From: Nitrospinota bacterium | Lineage (GTDB): Bacteria > Nitrospinota > Nitrospinia > Nitrospinales > VA-1 | DNA length: 7,565 nucleotides | Assembly: GCA_022567815.1 (NCBI GenBank) | Contig: JADFGI010000147.1 | Coordinates: 1-7,565, forward strand | Reading direction: 5' to 3' | Shown: positions 1-6,285 of the stretch, piece by piece | How the letters are laid out: the number at the start of each line of letters is the position of its first letter | Numbering within the stretch: the first letter of the stretch is position 1 | Notes under the pieces: model-generated | Databases searched by the model: none | The model's input: only the letters and a program-made list of their open reading frames with translations | What the model was told of the DNA's origin: nothing | Position numbers and translations under genes: made by a program

Positions 1-1
1 T

Positions 2-406
2 ATTACTGCGGCGGACACTGCAGATGAAGTTCAGGGTCGCGCGATTTCTGTGTTGGATTTTCACGTCGAGGGAATGGTTGAAGATGGGGAGCCATTGCCA
101 GTGGCCACCTCATTGGATGAAATTTTAGAAGACCCTGAAAACAGGGATGGTCTGGTAATGGCCGTGCAAGTTCCCTTGGCTGACAAAAAGAAGAAAAAGG
201 TTAGAGTTGATCTAACTATTCCCGGTGACGTTTTGCGCCAAGTTGACCGGTTTGTAAAGAAAACTGAGGGGATTAATCGATCCTCTTTCTTTTCAGGAGC
301 GGTTTTGGAAAGACTTCAACGCGTCAGCCCCCATCAACCAGCAAGGGCCGCTAGACTGAAAGGCGGCAAGACCACCCGAATAAAAAGCCGTAAAAGAACT
401 ACATAA
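2..406 (+). CDS. hicB: HicB family antitoxin, 5'-truncated by window edge
   Basis: The frame is open from base 2 to the TAA at 404-406, so the true start lies outside the window; the GTG at 50 is internal. Seen: the visible N-terminal part reads ITAADTADEVQ, then LDFHVEGMVEDGEPLP and SLDEILEDPEN, which is the C-terminal half of the partially degraded RNase-H-like HicB fold (family pattern: G-T-DEA, HLEG-EDGE-LP, SLDE). A linker of lysines follows, then a ribbon-helix-helix segment (VRVDLTIPGDVLRQVDRF through SSFFSGAVLERL) typical of the DNA-binding domain of longer HicB proteins. The last 25 or so residues form a basic tail rich in Arg and Lys. Family knowledge: HicB neutralises the mRNA-cleaving toxin HicA and represses the hicAB operon. 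The partner hicA is not in the window; it would be expected just upstream. No toxin-like ORF follows the gene. Confidence 0.85.
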   Translation: MTAADTADEVQGRAISVLDFHVEGMVEDGEPLPVATSLDEILEDPENRDGLVMAVQVPLADKKKKKVRVDLTIPGDVLRQVDRFVKKTEGINRSSFFSGAVLERLQRVSPHQPARAARLKGGKTTRIKSRKRTT

Positions 407-448
407 GGGAAGTAAGACGACCTAAGTTTTTTGAGAGCCAAATATGTG

Positions 449-482
449 ATAAGGGGCCATAAGGGGTCAAGTCCTGACTTGA
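449..482. repeat. Tandem ATAAGGGG plus 6-bp inverted repeat
   Basis: ATAAGGGG occurs at 449-456 and again at 459-466, ten bases apart. It is followed at once by the inverted repeat TCAAGT (467-472) / ACTTGA (477-482) with a CCTG loop. The arrangement GGGGTCAAGT-CCTG-ACTTGA resembles the short palindromic units that accompany REP-type elements and their tyrosine transposases. No transposase is present, so that identity is only a guess. Confidence 0.4.
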
Positions 483-786
483 GACAAGTTGATCGAATGG
501 TTTGTTTCCCAATAAAAAAATCCCAATCGTAAAAATTTTCATCGTCCGCCTTGTCCTTGGTCCACTCCTCGCCGGAGGGGCGACTTGCTGTACCCTGTGT
601 CTTGCCACCAACAGTTCTTGAGCGCAAATCAACGGAGAACGGTTCAAACTTTGCACACTTAGGTCCAGCGCTACGCTGTCCACCTCATCGAACCTGTTCA
701 TTTCTAAACATTGATTGGACGCAATTCAAGGAAGCCCTTCTTTAACTTCCCCGAACAGTCACCATCGCCTCAACCAGACACCAATT

Positions 787-815
787 GTTGCATAAAAAGA
801 TTGCAACTATTGCAT
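787..815. promoter_or_regulatory. Palindromic activator box upstream of sigma-54 activator gene
   Basis: GTTGCA (787-792) and TGCAAC (802-807) form a perfect 6-bp inverted repeat with a 9-base spacer; an extra half-site ATTGCA lies at 809-814. A copy matching at 19 of 21 positions lies at 3636-3656 upstream of nirK. The box ends 129 bases before the activator start codon, so it is well placed as an autoregulatory site for that protein. No strict GG-N10-GC promoter was found between the box and the gene, so autoregulation could instead be repression of a sigma-70 promoter. Binding by this protein is inferred. Confidence 0.6.
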
Positions 816-888
816 TTTTATTCTACAACCTTACCCAAGGTTTAATTGTGCAAAAGTAAAATCGTCATTATTTAAAAAGGTAGTAGCA

Positions 889-904
889 CAGGCTTTCCAG
901 CCTG
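889..904. repeat. Inverted repeat CAGGCT-TTCC-AGCCTG
   Basis: A perfect 6-bp stem with a 4-base loop lies in the leader of the activator gene, 32 bases before its start codon. The surrounding text (GTAGCACAGGCTTTCC) looks like a dispersed intergenic palindrome, and an RNA hairpin here could affect translation of the downstream gene. No U-tract follows, so it is not a standard terminator. Confidence 0.4.
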
Positions 905-936
905 CGTCTTCAAAATCCTAAAACTGTGGAGGCAGG

Positions 937-2256
937 ATGCCCCAGAAATCTTCCGAATATCTCAACAAGGCAATCGATGTTTTAAATGAGGCCGTCTTCG
1001 TTTATGACGAAAACATGCAGATCAAATATTTCAATTCCGCCGCCGAGAAGATCACCGGCCACCGCAAAGAGGATGTCATAGGAAAAAAATGCGTCACCCT
1101 TTTCGACAAAAGCGTGTGTTTAAATAATTGCGCCCTCTGCCAGACAGTTAAAAACGATCCGTCGCAGGGGATGGTACGGTTTCAATCGCCCTTTATCCGC
1201 AAGGATGGGACCAAGCGAATGGGAGAATTTCAGGCGGGACTATTAAAGCGGGAAAAAAATGGCGCGGTGGAAGTCCTGGTGTCTTTGACCGATACCACCG
1301 AGATGATCCACCTGAAAGAAAAACTCAGTTTTTCTTTCAGAAACATCATTGGCAAAAATCATCTGATGCAGGAATTGTTTCGCACTATTCGAAATATTGC
1401 GGAGTTCGACACCACCGTTCTCATTCAGGGAGAAAGCGGAACCGGGAAAGAACTGGTTGCGAAAGCGATCCATTTCGAGAGCCCCCGTGCAGGACAAAAA
1501 CTGATCACCATTAATTGTTCGGCATTTTCAGAGGGCCTTCTGGAAAGCGAGTTGTTCGGCCACGCCAAAGGAGCGTTCACGGGCGCGTTCAAGGATCGTA
1601 TCGGGCGTTTCGAGGAAGCTGATGGCGGAACCATCTTTCTCGATGAAGTGGGCGACCTCCCCGCCAAAGTACAGGTTAAATTACTGCGCGTCATCCAGGA
1701 AAAAGAGATTCAGCGGGTCGGGGAAAACGTCACCCGCAAAGTAAATATACGTATCCTCGCGGCAACGCATAGGGATCTGCTCAAGGAAGTTCGAGAACGC
1801 CGCTTTCGGGAAGACCTGTATTACCGGCTGAATGTGATTCCCGTGCAACTGCCGCCGCTGAGAATGAGAAAGGATGACATTACCCACCTGGCCCGGTATT
1901 TCATAAAAACATGGACAGAAGCGAACAAAAAATCCATCGACAAAATATCCAACTCCGCTTTGGGGAAGCTCATGGATTACGACTGGCCGGGCAATGTCCG
2001 GGAACTGGAAAACGCCATCGAGCACGCCTGCGTCAAATGTTCGCGAAAAACCATTGAGGAGAAGGACCTTCCCATTTTTATTCCAAAGTCCCCGCAAAAA
2101 AATGGAAAGCGTTGGAAAAGAAATCGTGTCTCACGGGAACTGATTCTGCAGACATTAGCCGAAACGGGTAATAATCAAACCCATGCCGCGCGGCTTCTCA
2201 ATATCCACCGGATCACCTTGTGGCGGAAAATGCAGGCCTTCAAAATTGGAGTGTAA
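937..2256 (+). CDS. PAS-domain sigma-54-dependent transcriptional activator
   Basis: This 439-residue protein is a bacterial enhancer-binding protein. An N-terminal PAS domain spans about residues 8-122 and carries four cysteines (C52, C61, C65, C68) that may form a redox or metal/Fe-S site. The AAA+ domain spans about 138-370: Walker A GESGTGKE (165-172), the sigma-54-contacting GAFTGA loop (212-217), Walker B GTIFLDEVGD (231-240), an arginine-rich stretch RERRFREDLYYRLNV (286-300) and sensor II WPGNVREL (350-357). A Fis-type helix-turn-helix (about 396-435) ends the protein. There is no phosphoacceptor receiver domain, so it should sense its signal directly. The ATG at 937 follows GGAGG (928-932) at 4 bases. 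The next gene, convergent nirK, has a -24/-12 promoter and the same palindromic box as this gene's upstream region, so nirK is the probable target. The signal (nitrite, NO, oxygen or redox) cannot be read from the sequence. Confidence 0.93.
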   Translation: MPQKSSEYLNKAIDVLNEAVFVYDENMQIKYFNSAAEKITGHRKEDVIGKKCVTLFDKSVCLNNCALCQTVKNDPSQGMVRFQSPFIRKDGTKRMGEFQAGLLKREKNGAVEVLVSLTDTTEMIHLKEKLSFSFRNIIGKNHLMQELFRTIRNIAEFDTTVLIQGESGTGKELVAKAIHFESPRAGQKLITINCSAFSEGLLESELFGHAKGAFTGAFKDRIGRFEEADGGTIFLDEVGDLPAKVQVKLLRVIQEKEIQRVGENVTRKVNIRILAATHRDLLKEVRERRFREDLYYRLNVIPVQLPPLRMRKDDITHLARYFIKTWTEANKKSIDKISNSALGKLMDYDWPGNVRELENAIEHACVKCSRKTIEEKDLPIFIPKSPQKNGKRWKRNRVSRELILQTLAETGNNQTHAARLLNIHRITLWRKMQAFKIGV

Positions 2257-2265
2257 AAAAGAAAA

Positions 2266-2358
2266 GCCCCTCATCCCAATCTGTCGCCCTGTGGGCGCTT
2301 CCCAGAGGGGAGAAGGGGTTTCCTCCTCTCCTCCATTGGAGGAGAGGGACTGAGGTGA
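2266..2358. repeat. Palindromic repeat cluster between convergent genes
   Basis: This block fills the gap between the activator and nirK. It contains the stem CGCCC/GGGCG (2285-2297, loop TGT), the motif CCCAGAGGGGAGAAGGGG (2301-2318), and an 11-bp palindrome CCTCTCCTCCA / TGGAGGAGAGG (2325-2335 and 2337-2347) with one central base. Its ends (CCCCTCATCCC at 2267-2277 and GAGGTGAGG at 2352-2360) are also partly complementary. It looks like a dispersed intergenic palindromic repeat. It could block read-through in both directions, but there is no U-tract typical of an intrinsic terminator on either strand. Confidence 0.6.
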
Positions 2359-2452
2359 GGAGGGATTTAGATTTCCTATTATGTTTTGCAAAACTCTCTT
2401 AAAGAGGTTGACGATTGCAAAGGCAAGAAAATATCAAATTTTAGAAGTCCCT

Positions 2453-3457
2453 CTATTTTATAGATTTGAACACTGAAGGATCCTCTTTCCCGGTAGCTGT
2501 GATAATGCCGATCGCGCCTTTGGCCACCCGGAAAATGCTGTGGTCCACCAGAAGATAATCGCCCGGCACGTCAATTTTGAACTCGACGATGACCGCTCCG
2601 GCAGAGGGAACCAATGTGGTCTGTACGTTATGGTTGACCAGACCGTCCAGCGACCCCTCTACGTTCACATTATCAAAAATTTCGCCGATGACGTGAAACG
2701 AGGATGTGCCATTTGGCCCGATATTGCCAAAATAAATCCGCACCGTATCACCCGCCTTGGCTTTCAGAGCATTGTCTCCCATCAACGCGCCGTCCCTGCC
2801 ATTGAACACCACATAGTCCGGATGATCGGCCAATCCCTTCTCCATGGACAACTCCAAAACCCCTTTTATATCCGAAGGCTTGGTGAAAAACTCACTTTGC
2901 AGGACATAAAATTCATGGTCCACTTTGGTTAATCCATTTTCCGGCTCTACCAGAATCAGACCGTACATTCCGTTGGCGATATGAGCGGGAATATTCGGAA
3001 TAGGAGAAGCGCAATGGTAGATATACAAACCGGGGTTCAAGGCTTTAAATTGAAAAACGGCTGTATCACCCGGTCCCACCAGATTGAGCTCAGCTCCACC
3101 GCCGGGACCATTGACCGCATGAAGGTCTATATTATGCGGGAACACACTGTCCTTGTGGTTTGACAAATGAAACTCAACAGTATCCCCGACGCGCACTCGT
3201 GCCATTGGTCCCGGAACCGTCCCGTTGAAACTCCAAAACTTGTATTTCTTGCCATCGGCCAGTTCGCCCACATATTCCTTCGCCTCAAACTTAATCACAA
3301 CCGTGGCGGGAGAAGTTCTTTTGATGGGAGCGGGCACGTTGGGAGCTGTAGTCAACTGCGCCTTCTCCATAGCCTGCACATTTCCCGCGCTCAAAAAACT
3401 CAAAACCAGGGCATAGCCCAACCATCGCAACCGATTGGAAATTTTTAATAAAACCAT
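2453..3457 (-). CDS. nirK: Copper-containing nitrite reductase (NO-forming), AniA-like
   Basis: The 334-residue product reduces nitrite to nitric oxide in the periplasm. A Sec-type signal peptide with no lipobox cysteine spans residues 1-29, with probable cleavage after VQA, so a soluble protein is expected, unlike the lipoprotein AniA. Two cupredoxin domains follow. All expected ligands are visible: type 1 copper H108, C149, H159, M164; type 2 copper H113, H148, H306; catalytic D111 and H255 (in SSFHVIGEIFD). The text HIANGMYGLILVEP and DYVVFNGRDGALMGDNALKAKAG is close to Neisseria AniA. The C149-H159 loop has nine intervening residues, longer than the seven of AniA or eight of Alcaligenes NirK as I recall them. 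There is no C-terminal cytochrome or cupredoxin fusion. The start follows AAAGGAGG (3470-3463) at 5 bases. The gene is alone on its strand and has a sigma-54 promoter and an upstream palindromic box. Confidence 0.97.
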   Translation of the reverse strand: MVLLKISNRLRWLGYALVLSFLSAGNVQAMEKAQLTTAPNVPAPIKRTSPATVVIKFEAKEYVGELADGKKYKFWSFNGTVPGPMARVRVGDTVEFHLSNHKDSVFPHNIDLHAVNGPGGGAELNLVGPGDTAVFQFKALNPGLYIYHCASPIPNIPAHIANGMYGLILVEPENGLTKVDHEFYVLQSEFFTKPSDIKGVLELSMEKGLADHPDYVVFNGRDGALMGDNALKAKAGDTVRIYFGNIGPNGTSSFHVIGEIFDNVNVEGSLDGLVNHNVQTTLVPSAGAVIVEFKIDVPGDYLLVDHSIFRVAKGAIGIITATGKEDPSVFKSIK

Positions 3458-3518
3458 TATTGCCTCCTTTAAAAATAAACCATTAATACTTTTACCTTCG
3501 TTACATTAAATTTTAGAA

Positions 3519-3536
3519 AAGCAAGTCTTGTGCCGA
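3519..3536 (-). promoter_or_regulatory. Sigma-54 (-24/-12) promoter of nirK
   Basis: Read on the minus strand from 3536, the sequence is TCGGCACAAGACTTGCTT. It has GG (3534-3533), exactly ten bases, then GC (3522-3521), and matches the consensus TGGCAC-N5-TTGC at all positions but the first T. The predicted start of transcription is near 3509, giving a leader of about 52 bases before the nirK ATG at 3457. The palindromic box at 3636-3656 is centred about 137 bases upstream, a usual enhancer distance for a sigma-54 activator. Confidence 0.82.
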
Positions 3537-3635
3537 GAGAAGCACCAACGCCAGGCACTACCCGCTCTACCTTTATTTTTAAAGAGTTACAGGAATCCAA
3601 CTCTATAATGGGCCTGATAAATTCCGCGCGTAAAG

Positions 3636-3671
3636 GTTGCATTACAAGATTGCAACATAACCTCCTGCAAC
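3636..3671. promoter_or_regulatory. Upstream activator box for nirK
   Basis: GTTGCA (3636-3641) and TGCAAC (3651-3656) form an inverted repeat with a 9-base spacer. A third half-site, TGCAAC, lies at 3666-3671, exactly 15 bases after the second, so half-sites recur with a 15-base period. The box differs at only two spacer positions from the one at 787-807 before the activator gene. Its position relative to the -24/-12 promoter makes it the likely enhancer for nirK. It also lies just upstream of the -35 element of the divergent mobBA promoter (3685), so it could affect that gene too. Confidence 0.7.
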
Positions 3672-3684
3672 AGGCACTAAATTG

Positions 3685-3713
3685 TTGACAGAGATATTAT
3701 GTTTGTAAATAAT
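3685..3713 (+). promoter_or_regulatory. Sigma-70-type promoter for mobBA-moeA
   Basis: TTGACA (3685-3690), a 17-base spacer, then AATAAT (3708-3713) match the vegetative consensus at 11 of 12 positions. Transcription would begin near 3720 and leave a leader of about 107 bases before the mobBA start codon. It lies back to back with the nirK control region. Confidence 0.65.
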
Positions 3714-3751
3714 AAGCTAATTCACAATTTTTTAAATATTTACAAGCCACA

Positions 3752-3794
3752 AACGAGAATGCATTTCCTTATCATCGGGCCAGCCGCTCTCGTT
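3752..3794 (+). promoter_or_regulatory. Possible leader hairpin upstream of mobBA
   Basis: AACGAGA (3752-3758) pairs perfectly with TCTCGTT (3788-3794), enclosing 29 bases that include GGGCC. It lies within the predicted mobBA leader, 32 bases before the start codon. A control structure for a molybdenum-cofactor operon would make sense here, but the sequence does not fit a riboswitch class I can recognise. Confidence 0.3.
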
Positions 3795-3826
3795 CAGGGC
3801 AAACTAATAAAGGGTGAGCTAAAAAA

Positions 3827-5074
3827 ATGGACGTTTACTGGGAACAGTTTAAAACTCCCTTCCTTTGTGTCGCGGGGTATTCCGGGGTGGGGAAGACAAC
3901 TCTGCTCGAAGACCTCATCAAACGGTTCAGCGCGGAAAATTTCAGCGTAGGATATTACAAGCACGACGCGCACAGGTTCGTGATTGATAAGGAGGGCAAA
4001 GACACCCACCGCGCCAGGTCAGCGGGCGCGGGCATCATCGCCGTCAACGACCCGAACCACTTCGCCATGGTGGGCGACAATAATTTCAAGAAATGGACGA
4101 TCACCCACGCTCTGGAGCAGTGCGACTGCATCCTCATCGAAGGCTACAAACAATCTCCCTTCAACAAGATCGTTTTCCTCGATGCCAAGGGGGACATGCC
4201 GATTCCCCTGGAGACGCCTGGAATCAAGGCCGTGGTTCATCAGGGCGTGGTCAACGACAGCAGAATTCAAGAAATGATGATTCCGCTGTTTCACCGCAAC
4301 GACCGGGGGAAAATTTACGAGTTCGTCCGCACCCACTTTATAAGCTGTGCCAGTCCTCTTTACGGGGCCGTATTTGTCGGCGGGCAAAGCAAGCGCATGG
4401 GAAAACCCAAATTTTCCCTTTCCTATAATAACGGCGTTCCGGAAACCGAGCGGATGATAAAACTCCTCAACCCGTTTTGCGAAAAAATATTCATTTCATC
4501 GAGATCCGATCAGGATATGGGAACTCTGGCGAATCTGCCGGACGTCGAACGGATCAACGACGACCACATCGGCCTCGGTCCCGTAGGCGGACTGGCCACG
4601 CTGATGTCACGCCACCCGGACAAGGCCTGGATGATAACCGCCTGCGACATGCCGTTCCTGCGGGAAAAAGATTTTGAACACATCCTCAAGGAAAGAGACC
4701 CGTTGCGCTACGGAACCTGCTATATCCAGGAGAAAGTTCGGCGAAAAAGTACGGACCCAAATCAAAAAACTTTGTACGGCGTGAGCAATCTCCCCCTCGC
4801 GGGGGCGAGCGTCCTCCGCGGAGGAGCCAGCGGCACGCTGGGTTTTGAACCCATGTGCGCCATATACGAACCCAAATTTATTCTTCCATTATACGAGACC
4901 ATGTCGCGGCAGGAACTTTCGCTCACCCGGACCATCCGCGACCTTCCATTCAAACTAGTCAAAATCCCGGAAAAAGACCGGACTAATTTCATGAACACCA
5001 ATACGCCGGAAGAATACGAAACCGCCCGCCTGAAACGGGAGCAGGAGCGAAAACAGGAGAATAAAGCCCTATGA
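3827..5074 (+). CDS. mobBA: MobB-MobA fusion, molybdenum cofactor guanylyltransferase
   Basis: This 415-residue protein joins two molybdenum-cofactor functions. The MobB half (about 8-170) is a P-loop GTP-binding adaptor: GYSGVGKT (17-24), KHDAH (45-49), DKEGKD (54-59) and the ILIEGYK strand (102-108). The MobA half (about 178-405) is a nucleotidyltransferase that attaches GMP to molybdopterin to make the guanine dinucleotide cofactor: GGQSKRMGKPK (185-195), GLGPVGGL (249-256), TACDMPFL (271-278, with D274 as the likely metal ligand), GFEPMCAIYEP (339-349) and NTPEEYE (392-398). Between CYI (298-300) and GFEPMC (339) lie about 37 residues unlike any MobA block, encoded by palindrome-rich DNA; this looks like an in-frame insertion. 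The ATG at 3827 follows AGGGTGAG at 8 bases. The stop overlaps moeA as ATGA, indicating translational coupling. Confidence 0.92.
   Translation: MDVYWEQFKTPFLCVAGYSGVGKTTLLEDLIKRFSAENFSVGYYKHDAHRFVIDKEGKDTHRARSAGAGIIAVNDPNHFAMVGDNNFKKWTITHALEQCDCILIEGYKQSPFNKIVFLDAKGDMPIPLETPGIKAVVHQGVVNDSRIQEMMIPLFHRNDRGKIYEFVRTHFISCASPLYGAVFVGGQSKRMGKPKFSLSYNNGVPETERMIKLLNPFCEKIFISSRSDQDMGTLANLPDVERINDDHIGLGPVGGLATLMSRHPDKAWMITACDMPFLREKDFEHILKERDPLRYGTCYIQEKVRRKSTDPNQKTLYGVSNLPLAGASVLRGGASGTLGFEPMCAIYEPKFILPLYETMSRQELSLTRTIRDLPFKLVKIPEKDRTNFMNTNTPEEYETARLKREQERKQENKAL
4730..4841. repeat. Palindrome-rich in-frame insertion within mobA domain
   Basis: This segment encodes the extra residues of about 302-338. 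It holds CCCCC-TCG-CGGGGG (4791-4804), a perfect 14-bp palindrome TCCTCCGCGGAGGA (4812-4825) and the stem CCAGCG-GCA-CGCTGG (4827-4841). The last stem recurs with a different loop at 6302-6316, downstream of moeA. The left part has two copies of GTACGG (4750-4755 and 4774-4779). The frame stays open on both sides. The exact ends are uncertain by several bases, because no target duplication is obvious. Confidence 0.5.
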
Positions 5075-6282
5075 GTAAGGTAACAGTCGATCAAGCATTG
5101 GAAATAATACTCGCGAAAATCAAATTCAAGGGAGTGGAAAAAATTCCCATCGGCGAGTCGCTGGGCCGGACGCTGACGGAGGACATCATCGCCCGCAGAG
5201 ACAATCCGCCCCTCGACAATTCCGCGATGGACGGGTACGCCCTCATCGCCGAGGATATTAAATCGGCCAGCCCGGAAAATCCCGTGCCATTGGAAGTGAC
5301 GGAAGAAATCGCCGCCGGATACCAATCCGACGCCACCTTGAAATCCGGGCAGGCCTTCCGCATCATGACCGGCGCCCCCATCCCCAAGGGAGCCAACGCG
5401 GTGCTCATGCAGGAAGACACAGACCGAAACGGTGATACCGTGTTGGTCAAGGACAAAGCGGAGGTGGGAGAAAACATCCGCCTGGCCGGTGAAGATGTCC
5501 GATCGGGCGATACCGTGATCTCCAAAGGCTCCGCCATCACTCCGGCCCAAATAGGCATGATGGCGGTGGTGGGCCGGTCGCAGGTGTATGTCAGCCAGCG
5601 GCCGCGGGTGGCGATCCTTTCCACCGGCGATGAGATCATGGATCTCGACGGCGAACTGACGGGACCCTGCATATACAACAGCAACGGTTACATGCTCTCG
5701 GCCCAAATCCGGTCGGCGGGGGGAATTCCCGTTTACCTGGGCATCGCCCGCGATACGGAAGAAGACCTGATGGAAAAATTCAACTGGGCGCTGGAATGCG
5801 ACCTCGTGGTCTCCTCCGGCGGGGTGTCCGTGGGCGATTACGACCTGGTCAAGGTCATCCTGAAAAAAATGGGCCAGGATATGCTGTTCTGGCAAGTGGC
5901 CATGAAACCCGGCAAACCCCTGGCGTTTGGAAAAATCGGCGACACTCCCATTTTCGGGTTGCCGGGCAATCCGGTTTCCTCCTTCGTGTCGTTTGAGCAA
6001 TTCGTCCGCCCATCCATCCGCAAAGTTCTCGGATTCTCTGAGTTGACCGCAAAAGTCGTAAAAGCCAGGCTGACCCGCGACATCCGTAAAAAAGCAGGCC
6101 GGCTGAATTTTCTAACTTCCATCGTCTCCTGGGAAAACGGGGAATGCACCGTCACCCCCGCGCAGGAGCAGGGGTCGGGGATACTCAAATCCACCGTCAA
6201 AGCCAATGGACTTTTAATATTTCCCCTGGAAGCCACCGAGTTAAAAGAGGGAACGAAAGTGTCGGTTCAACTGCTGGAATGA
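5071..6282 (+). CDS. moeA: Molybdopterin molybdenumtransferase MoeA
   Basis: The 403-residue product inserts molybdenum into adenylylated molybdopterin in the cytoplasm, the last step before the guanylylation done by MobA. Visible blocks: DNPPLDNSAMDGYAL (44-58), FRIMTGAPIPKGANAVLMQED (split here as 96-108 and 109-116), GENIRLAGEDV (133-143), ILSTGDE (182-188), the molybdopterin-binding SSGGVSVGDYD (248-258), KPGKPLAFG (279-287) and FGLPGNPVSSFVS (295-307). D54, T100 and E188 fall in the motifs that hold the active-site residues of E. coli MoeA. The four MoeA domains, including the C-terminal beta domain (about 325-403), are all present, and the length is normal. The ATG overlaps the mobBA stop by 4 bases. 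Codon use is more GC-rich than in the activator and nirK. Confidence 0.97.
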   Translation: MSKVTVDQALEIILAKIKFKGVEKIPIGESLGRTLTEDIIARRDNPPLDNSAMDGYALIAEDIKSASPENPVPLEVTEEIAAGYQSDATLKSGQAFRIMTGAPIPKGANAVLMQEDTDRNGDTVLVKDKAEVGENIRLAGEDVRSGDTVISKGSAITPAQIGMMAVVGRSQVYVSQRPRVAILSTGDEIMDLDGELTGPCIYNSNGYMLSAQIRSAGGIPVYLGIARDTEEDLMEKFNWALECDLVVSSGGVSVGDYDLVKVILKKMGQDMLFWQVAMKPGKPLAFGKIGDTPIFGLPGNPVSSFVSFEQFVRPSIRKVLGFSELTAKVVKARLTRDIRKKAGRLNFLTSIVSWENGECTVTPAQEQGSGILKSTVKANGLLIFPLEATELKEGTKVSVQLLE

Positions 6283-6285
6283 ACG

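Larger units (their letters stand above)
407..936. other. Gene-poor intergenic stretch
   Basis: No convincing gene is seen in these 530 bases. Short open frames on both strands (399-701 minus, 334-627 minus, 551-745 plus) overlap each other, lack clear ribosome binding sites and show no recognisable domain. The stretch holds a short direct plus inverted repeat (449-482), a weak stem TCGCC/GGCGA at 569-583, the palindromic box at 787-807 and an inverted repeat at 889-904. The middle could be eroded mobile or coding DNA, but nothing identifiable remains. Confidence 0.6.

Noticed and set aside
334..745. Small open frames on both strands after hicB
   Set aside because: They overlap each other, lack good ribosome binding sites and show no known domain; I could not tell eroded coding DNA from chance.
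839..905. Sigma-54 promoter for the activator gene
   Set aside because: GG/GC pairs occur only with 9- or 11-base spacing, and the best TAGCAC-like match (884-899) gives AG-N10-CC, so the strict requirement is not met.
2384..2406. TTTTGCAAAA palindrome and CTCTT-A-AAGAG stem as nirK terminator
   Set aside because: Both are short, the stems are AT-rich and no U-tract follows on the minus strand.
3720..3826. Molybdenum-cofactor riboswitch before mobBA
   Set aside because: Attractive by position, but only one 7-bp stem is seen and the leader is short for that large RNA; no conserved core recognised.
3458..3826. FNR/DNR-type box for nirK
   Set aside because: No TTGAT-N4-ATCAA or close variant is visible in the intergenic region.
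3699..3950. 83-codon plus-strand frame starting upstream of mobBA
   Set aside because: It overlaps the start of mobBA in another frame and lies mostly in the leader and antisense-like text; no domain seen.
4762..6000. 412-codon open frame on the minus strand opposite mobBA and moeA
   Set aside because: It is antisense to two clearly recognisable genes, is rich in His, Gly and Arg as such shadows are, and shows no domain of its own.
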